This document shows, piece after piece, positions 57,906-64,000 of a stretch of DNA of 64,000 nucleotides. The stretch is from Armillaria gallica (Eukaryota; Basidiomycota; Agaricomycetes; Agaricales; Physalacriaceae), in NCBI GenBank assembly GCA_037576215.1, contig JBANDB010000020.1:930001-994000 (forward strand), given 5' to 3'. Position numbers and translations under genes: made by a program. Below the pieces are notes generated by a model. That model was not told where the DNA came from. It saw nothing but the letters and a program-made list of their open reading frames with translations, and ran no database searches. Position 1 is the first letter of the stretch, and every line of letters starts with the position of its first letter.

Positions 57906-58510
57906 TGGACACTTCAATAAGAGGCGGTGATGTTGCGCTTTATCCCATAAATGAGTATCACATCATATGCGACCGATCTTTAGAATCTGAGCCGAGCCAA
58001 AGTATTTGCTCCGGTCCACTTTACAATCTTCAATGTGGCCCGTTCGTCTCATCATACCTTCAACACAAGAGTAAGCTCTGAATGTACCCTTATAAAAAGA
58101 ACTAAGTTACGGCAGAGACATTTTTAAGACTTAAGCCCAGGACGATAGTCGCGCGTCTAAACTGAATTCAGGCGGGCAGGTTATGCGGCCCTAGTACTAC
58201 CGCTAATACAGCTAGCTTCATTCATCACGCGACGATAACCTTAAATGGATGGTATTATTCCGCTGAACAGGCGCTCTCAGGATTACTACCAGCTTCAGAG
58301 AAGAGACGGCATCCTACGTCCCTCGGTTCATTCACCACGCTTATTTTGTGTTTTATGACGCACGATATCTTCTTTATGAGAGGAACTACTGAGCACAAAG
58401 GAAGCATGGTTGGGCGCTATGTACTGCACATACTTGATAAGATGCATCATTAGCAGTGTTTCCGTCCCTGACACAATGTCAGCCGTGAAGCGCTGAATCC
58501 AGGGTTCTGA
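57906..58510 (+). repeat. Family E repeat, copy 3, CpG-rich
   Basis: Direct match to 16,410-16,985, and its 3' half is an inverted match to 860-1,140. No conserved frame. Confidence 0.65.
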
Positions 58511-59339
58511 CGAGTCTCCGATGATGTTCGGATCGATGGGGTAATTAGCTGTCTGACACGAGACTGGACCCTTTCTTTGTAAAAGTATAATCGCGCTACA
58601 TAAGAAGACGTGTCGATCTCATGATTAGCGCTTCCACGACGCGATCTTTTTATGTATATGGGACTTTAGGAGTTCTCTCTGAAGTCACGATCAACAGCCA
58701 CTCATAGCATAGACATCTGGGTCGGTTTAGCATAAATAGCAAGAAGATCGTGGGTATTGTCGCAGATGTTGATGATCAACATGCTGGCAACTCTACGCTG
58801 CTCATAAGTGGTTGGGCGCCAAAAACATACACGGTTTCTCACGGCAAGGCTACTTTCCCCCCACTATCACACTTTATGAGAACGAATTGCGTACCCTGAA
58901 ATACGATGATACCAGCTGCACCATTCCATTCCAAAGTCCGATAAACGACTTGTAGGCTGTACACAGTACAACTCCGGTCAACCGGTTAACAGTTGCCCGT
59001 TCGAGTAGAAGAACGAGACACGTGAACCATCCTAAGTTGACGACTTAATGGTGGCCATGCAACTGTGCTTGAACTGGACGGGGACTGCGTCGGATGAAAT
59101 AACCCTCAAATCATCAATGAGGTGTATCGAAAAGCTACAATGCCCTCATCACCAAGACTTCCCACAGAAAAAATGTGGCTACGGTACCGCTTGCTTTTGC
59201 TTTACTGTAAAACACTTGTACATCTCAATAGACAAACAGCAGTGTGATAGATATCCGGTTGCGACATTCCTTGCATTCAGGGACCAGGCGATGATCAATG
59301 ATTGATGATGAATGTCTCTTTCCATTAGCACCCATGGAA
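58511..59339 (+). repeat. Family A repeat, copy 4 (single arm)
   Basis: 58,740-59,030 matches 28,200-28,470; then the loop sequence and one foldback arm (59,105-59,290) follow directly, without the first arm. 58,511-58,740 matches 620-860 inverted. The 85-codon frame 59,048-59,305 includes the loop; counterparts in other copies are broken. Confidence 0.65.
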
Positions 59340-59666
59340 TGGATTCAGTCACGAAGACAGAGCACTGTAACTTATTGAGCTATCGTGCGCCTCGGAAATT
59401 GGGAATGGAAATATTAGCAAAAATATATAAGAACTGACACTGATTCAAGCTAAACCATAGCAACACCACTCCCAGCATGCACCTTTTGTACAAAGACTTA
59501 CAATATGAGGGGTGTGTATTATTTTCATTTCTTGTTTCCACATCCATCCTCATGGTGACATTTACAGGACTATTGAGGTTTGCAACATATTTGATTATGC
59601 CTCTCTGCTTCGACTACGTTTCTGCTAGGAGTTTAGCAGACTGCGGCTCAGGGTATGTGGACTCTC
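59340..59666 (+). repeat. Family B repeat, copy 4, left part
   Basis: Matches 29,090-29,412 and stops at 'tatgtggactctc', where the LTR-like insertion begins. It resumes at 61,212 with 'tccactatccaaaagatgag', matching 'acactgccgaaagacgag' of the uninterrupted copy. Confidence 0.7.
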
Positions 59667-61211
59667 TGTCGGAAACTTCCGAAATGGATTATAAGATATA
59701 TGACCAAATAATGACCATATAAGAGAGGCCTCGGCAATTATTGCCGCATTTTACTAAACTTTCAGGTCTGGTGATGAACCTAGAGACTCCTGTGGGCAGA
59801 AAACACAAGACCTGTAACGGTGAGTGTAGTCAAACACAGAATCTGAAGGCAGGTTCTAGCGAGTCTAGTCTTGCACCTCCGTGCAATGACTGTAACTTCC
59901 TGATGGTGTAGTGGTGTGTTGCTACACTTTGTTATGATTCTCTGAAGGCTGTTCAGAGGCTCAAGGTATGTACATGAACTTTCCTAGAAGGGAAGGGATG
60001 CATAAACGTGGATGTATGCTGAGTGGGGGCGACCTAGATGTGGTGTGAACTATGTGGGGTCAGAATCCTGGCTACGGTTCCAGTAGAATCTAGTTTCCTA
60101 TGCTCATGTGCTTTCTTTAGAGAAACGCAGAGATGGAGCTGGCTTATCTAGAGAAACTTGAATTAGTATTGTTCCTAACTTATAGGAACAGTATGCTGTT
60201 GGTGTTAGAGACTAAAGTTCGGAATCCTAGCTACGGATTACCCTTTGAAGTCTTCAGGTATGCAAATTTATGACAGGAGGATGACAAACAAGGTAGTCTT
60301 TATATGATACCCTTGCTTGTGTTTTGGATGAGAGGATGTGAATCAAGTTATTTAACACTTGGTAGCTAGCGAGTTTGGATAAAACTTCGCAAAGTGTTAT
60401 ATCTCTTAAGAATGTAGAGATATTAACTTTAATTCACGTGTATTGGGTGGTATGTGTGGTGTATGTATCCTCTAGGGAGAATTGTTCTTTTCTGTCTACA
60501 GGCCATTATCTTTTATACTACAGAACTGTACTTGCTAAGTAAGCGAACTTTTACCTTGGCTTGATAACCGCAGTATATGATTTGTGAGTGTAGGGAACTA
60601 TTTGTAACCGTAGTTCACTATACCATGTGCTACTCTACTGTGCATACTTATTAAAAGTTTGTGTAGCCTAATAAAGCTATGGAAGGTTTACTAATTTACT
60701 TACTACTTACTCAGCTGCAGTTAATGGCTCACTAATCTCTACTATATTTCTAAGCTGTAAAGGCATATCCCTATGGCCTCTTGAGAATCCATAGCTATGC
60801 ATAGTTAAACCACGTGACCGTATGGCTCTGTCCATGTGCAAAGGCCTAGAATAATGACACTTGTCTAATTTACTGTGGAAGGATTGGCAATCAATGTGCC
60901 TGGAGGCACAATGACTCATGGATATCAAAGTGAAAGTTTGCATAGAGTGGGAGATTTAATATGATTCGACCTGTGTCGGACTTGCAATGTTTGGTTTAGT
61001 GAAAAGCCACGTAAGGGAGATATGTGATAAATTGTAGGTTGTGTCCACTATTTCAGAGCGCACAGAGCCTTGAGGCTCATCACCGGTCCTGATGACAATG
61101 ACCTAATATGTGGATTATCAGTGATTTTTTCCCTTATACGAAACAAGGTTGACCTTATAATAGAACTTGTTCCATATCCGGCATGATAACCTATTTTGGA
61201 CATTTCCGACA
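59667..61211 (+). mobile_element. LTR-like insertion, 1,545 bp, within family B
   Basis: Ends TGTCGGAAACTTCCGAAATG and TTTTGGACATTTCCGACA form an inverted repeat that starts TG and ends CA, the usual LTR signature. It interrupts family B exactly. An AATAAAG polyadenylation-like signal lies at 60,670-60,676, and a GAGCCTTGAGGCTC hairpin at 61,072-61,085. No coding frame. The target duplication is not clear: only TC is repeated at the junctions. The length is large for a fungal solo LTR, so a non-autonomous element with TG...CA ends is an alternative. Confidence 0.6.
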
Positions 61212-61574
61212 TCCACTATCCAAAAGATGAGCTGACATCATATGCGGATGCGCCTCTCACACAAAGCAGACCAAGACTTTCTCAGGTTCTAGTGTTCCTG
61301 GAGAGGGCAAGCCTATTGATCTGCCTAAGGGAACGGGCCACAGTGGAGGACAAATTTTGTAGTGCAGGCTCTGCTAACAATGGAGGTAGCAGTAAACCAT
61401 AGACCCACATGCTCTCCAGATGATACTACTATAAATGCTGTTTTGTCAATGACAGGGTCAAGAACAAGCTATGTACAATCACCCTACCACAGGATTTTGA
61501 CTGAGACCTTGGCCACTATGCATTGGGATTGATGTGTATTAACCTTCACGGTTATCTCTGCAGGGTATCATGCT
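61212..61574 (+). repeat. Family B repeat, copy 4, right part, CpG-poor
   Basis: Continuation of 59,340-59,666; matches 48,245-48,602 with most CG sites changed to TG or CA. Confidence 0.7.
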
Positions 61575-62430
61575 TCCAAATTGGGCCAAGAGAATACTGT
61601 GTTTGCCTGGTACACATATGTGTTTGTTTGAGTTTCCATGTGCTTCTAATGCATTCATCTGTGTTTTCTTCAGTCCATGTATGTTGTTATATCTGCATAA
61701 AATTAAATATGGGTGCGGGAGGAAATTTTGAGTTACTGAGTCTCACAAAATCTCTCAATTTTCTGACCTTGTAGAAGACCATACAGACTTGACAGATACT
61801 GAATGGTACTACAATGATTCTTTCAGACATGGCAGACATGAATTCCTGGCGGTTGTTCCTTCCTCTGACTTGGAATTTCTTGTTTGAGATAAAATACCTT
61901 CGGTGGTGTTCATAGGTCCGATTCAAAGTCTTATTGAACATATTGTGGGCATTGGGGGTGAATGTGAAGACTGCCAGCAACTGCCCATAATTGATAAATC
62001 TTTGATGCACAATGACCAATGATCATTCATAGCAGGTGCTTTCAACTCTCAGACTGTCACAAAATGTATATGTCCATTGAATGTGTGACAGCTACACAGA
62101 ATGAGCATCAGTAAAACTGTATGAAAAACCTTTCCCCCTAAAGAACAATGGACTTGAGATACCTTTTCGTTTTACGATGGGGAAAACAAGGGCATAAAAA
62201 CTGAAGCTGAAATTGAAACCATGTAAAGTCCTGATTTACACCATTAAAACTGTACTGGCCATTGCAGTGCATTGAATGCCACCACAGTAAAGGCTATCCA
62301 CATTTTTATGGTACAGAGCACCTAATGATGGTGATCAAGAATTGTGTTGTACTTCAGCCCTGATTGTCAGTGGGAGATCAGTAGCATATGGGACGCACCC
62401 GACCGATGTGCTCAAGGAATGATTACAAAG
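61575..62430 (+). repeat. Family D repeat, CpG-poor copy, with GGGC-type terminus
   Basis: Begins GGGCCAAGAGAATACTGTG (61,583-61,601), then matches 48,620-49,300 and, after 62,018, 49,973-50,250. The antisense 110-codon frame (62,019-61,687) is broken in the 49-kb copy. No gene called. Confidence 0.6.
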
Positions 62431-62740
62431 TTCTAGGCTGCTGTACACAAGGCTTCAAGTTCCAAATAGAACAACAAAATGACAATATAGCAGATAGATG
62501 GAGAAGCTGTCACTGTGAGATCCCAATTAAAGTCTTTTGACATCTCTAAAAAAAAGTGGCCTAGACAGGGAAGTTCAATGAATGAAGCAGAGAGATATGA
62601 CAGGTGTTGATAAAGGCCCTAGGGGGTCACCCATCAGAAAGATGTGATCAAACACCCTCACTCACAGTTGGGTTATATACAAGATTTTCATTCGGATTGT
62701 AGTCTAGGTTGGTAATCAGCACTTAGCAGATCGAATTGGG
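62431..62740. other. Unassigned DNA
   Basis: No partner in the window and no open frame of interest; ends at the GGGCA element. Confidence 0.4.
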
Positions 62741-64000
62741 GGCAAGAAGAATTCTGCATGGTTGCGTGGAGCGTCACTGCATGGTTGTCAGTGTGGTTGA
62801 CACATCGCCCGACTCCTATCAAAAGTTGATCAAGTCCATCAAACATGACAAGAGTCAACACATTCCATTAACTTCTGTTGCTCCTTCAATAGAACCAGCT
62901 TTATTATGATCTGTAAAGTTTAAATATGAATGCTTTGGTAGAATTTGAACAAGGGGGTACCGGGATGTCGGCCTGGCACACCAGGTAGGTAGGTAGGTTG
63001 GGCTGGCAGGCCCGAAAAAAAAAGTTGACCCCTCCTATTAGGGTCTAAAAATGAGTTTTTGAAGGATATTTTGAATGAATCACAATGCAATATATACCAC
63101 AATACATTCTACTTACTACTGAGAATATGATAGCTGGTGTTACAAGCATCTTCACCACACTCTTTAGCATTGATGCTTACTGTGTTGTGATGATGTCATA
63201 TGCCTTATTGACAACTTATTGAACTAATTTTGAAGTACGAGTCCAATAGGATGCAAATTGTGCTAAATACATTGGAATATTCATTATGCAGGTACTTTTG
63301 TGCAGAAAATGAGCTAAAAAGTGCAAAAATAGACCTATATTAGGCAAGATGACATCATATAGGTCACGTGGAGGTAGGTAGGTCCAGCACTGATGCACAA
63401 AAATATTTAATTGACCCACTGTCTTTTTTTTCATATTTGGACCCCCTTGATTTTGAAACACTTTAAAATGTAGTCAATATCATGAAAATATCATTTGAAG
63501 GGGATTACCAAGTTTAAGAGCATCAAAAGCATTGTAGCCAAAGTAGATAATTCTATGAGTATCCTAACAGTATAAAATTGCCTTAAACGCAGTTATCTAA
63601 GCTAGAAGTAATAAGGTACACAATGTGGGGTTCCTGTGAAGTGGACACCATGAGAAGAATACAGAATTCTATAGTTCGTATAAGCAACACCAAAGAAACA
63701 AGCCAATTAAAATGCAATTACCCAAATGATGCACTTTCTAAGAGCAACCTTGTGTGGACGACTGTGATTTCAATGTGAAGCCTGCATGATGCCTGCATGG
63801 TCCGTGTGGCTGCATGGTAAATCAGTGTGGCTATGCATGGTCAGCCTGCTTGGTGTGCCTGCATGGCTGCATGGTCAACCTGCATGGTCCAAGGCATTTC
63901 TGTACATGATGAAGAGCTATTTTGGTGGGAATTAAGTTATCAATTTGGTCATTATTGGAGCAATCAAGGAGGAATTGATATGAAGTCAGCATTGAATTGA
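62741..64000 (-). mobile_element. GGGCA-ended DNA transposon, copy 3 (runs to or past window end)
   Basis: Right-type end GGGCAAGAAGAATTCTGCAT at 62,741, then closely matches copy 2 (21,258 onward), including the internal GCATGG array (63,780-63,885). Similarity to copy 2 fades after about 63,890, so either the element is rearranged there or it extends beyond the window. It is interrupted by the second hAT-like MITE. Confidence 0.6.
62950..63449 (+). mobile_element. hAT-like MITE, copy 2, 500 bp, nested in GGGCA element
   Basis: Termini CAAGGGGGT (62,950) and ACCCCCTTG (to 63,449) form an inverted repeat. Flanking octamers AATTTGAA (62,942-62,949) and ATTTTGAA (63,450-63,457) differ at one base. 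Subterminal GGTAGG repeats (62,984-62,999; 63,373-63,383) and 'gttgacccc' / 'ttgaccca' sequences correspond to the copy at 33,700. No coding frame. Confidence 0.8.

Overview
This window looks like a transposon- and pseudogene-rich block from a filamentous basidiomycete, most likely an Agaricomycete. The evidence is degraded F-box/leucine-rich genes with roughly 50-60 bp introns (donor GTAAGY/GTATGT, branch CTAAC or TTAAT, acceptor YAG), LTRs and cut-and-paste elements with terminal inverted repeats, and copy-to-copy differences dominated by transitions. No intact housekeeping gene, rRNA, canonical tRNA, CRISPR array or bacterial signal is visible. No open frame exceeds about 256 codons, and the longest ones are degraded or accidental. 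Family letters used below are mine. || Layout. 0-11 kb: copies of families A, E, M, C, H, F and K, including F-box relics at 5.8-6.5 and 8.8-9.5 kb. 11-15 kb: mostly single-copy DNA with one unrecognised, apparently multi-exon minus-strand gene (about 12.85-11.56 kb). 15-23.5 kb: CpG-poor DNA with a solo LTR (15,094-15,472), a cluster of GGTGTTTA motifs and two opposite-facing copies of a GGGCA-ended DNA element (19,188-20,466 and 21,258-22,442). 23.5-29.7 kb: F-box relic, spacer G, second F-box-like relic (M), family A with a 186-bp foldback, family B. 29.5-36 kb: M copies in both orientations, one split by a hAT-like MITE with a perfect 8-bp target duplication. 36-48.6 kb: a second set of H, F, J, C, K, F, G, M, A and B blocks. 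48.6-52 kb: D repeats and a second GGGC-ended element (50,702-51,815). 52-59.3 kb: C, J and F on the minus strand, then C, M, E and A on the plus strand. 59.3-64 kb: B split by a 1.5-kb LTR-like insertion, D repeats, and a third GGGCA element carrying a second hAT-like MITE. || Large-scale structure. The window is a mosaic of old segmental copies. The main pairs are 240-4,285 inverted against 54,742-59,030; 4,440-6,540 direct with 36,600-38,660; 23,470-29,660 direct with 42,820-48,560; 38,150-40,800 inverted against 51,830-54,460; and 47,920-50,340 direct with 59,340-62,430. || The recurrent coding unit has an F-box exon, then a leucine-rich exon, an SLEELVLD-type exon and a VE..ED..HIA.AL exon. 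In life such proteins would be substrate adaptors of SCF ubiquitin ligases, but every copy here is broken by frameshifts, stops or lost splice sites. The most unusual small feature is a set of tRNA-like modules in the repeats; one (52,751-52,799) folds on paper into acceptor, D and T arms with no anticodon arm.
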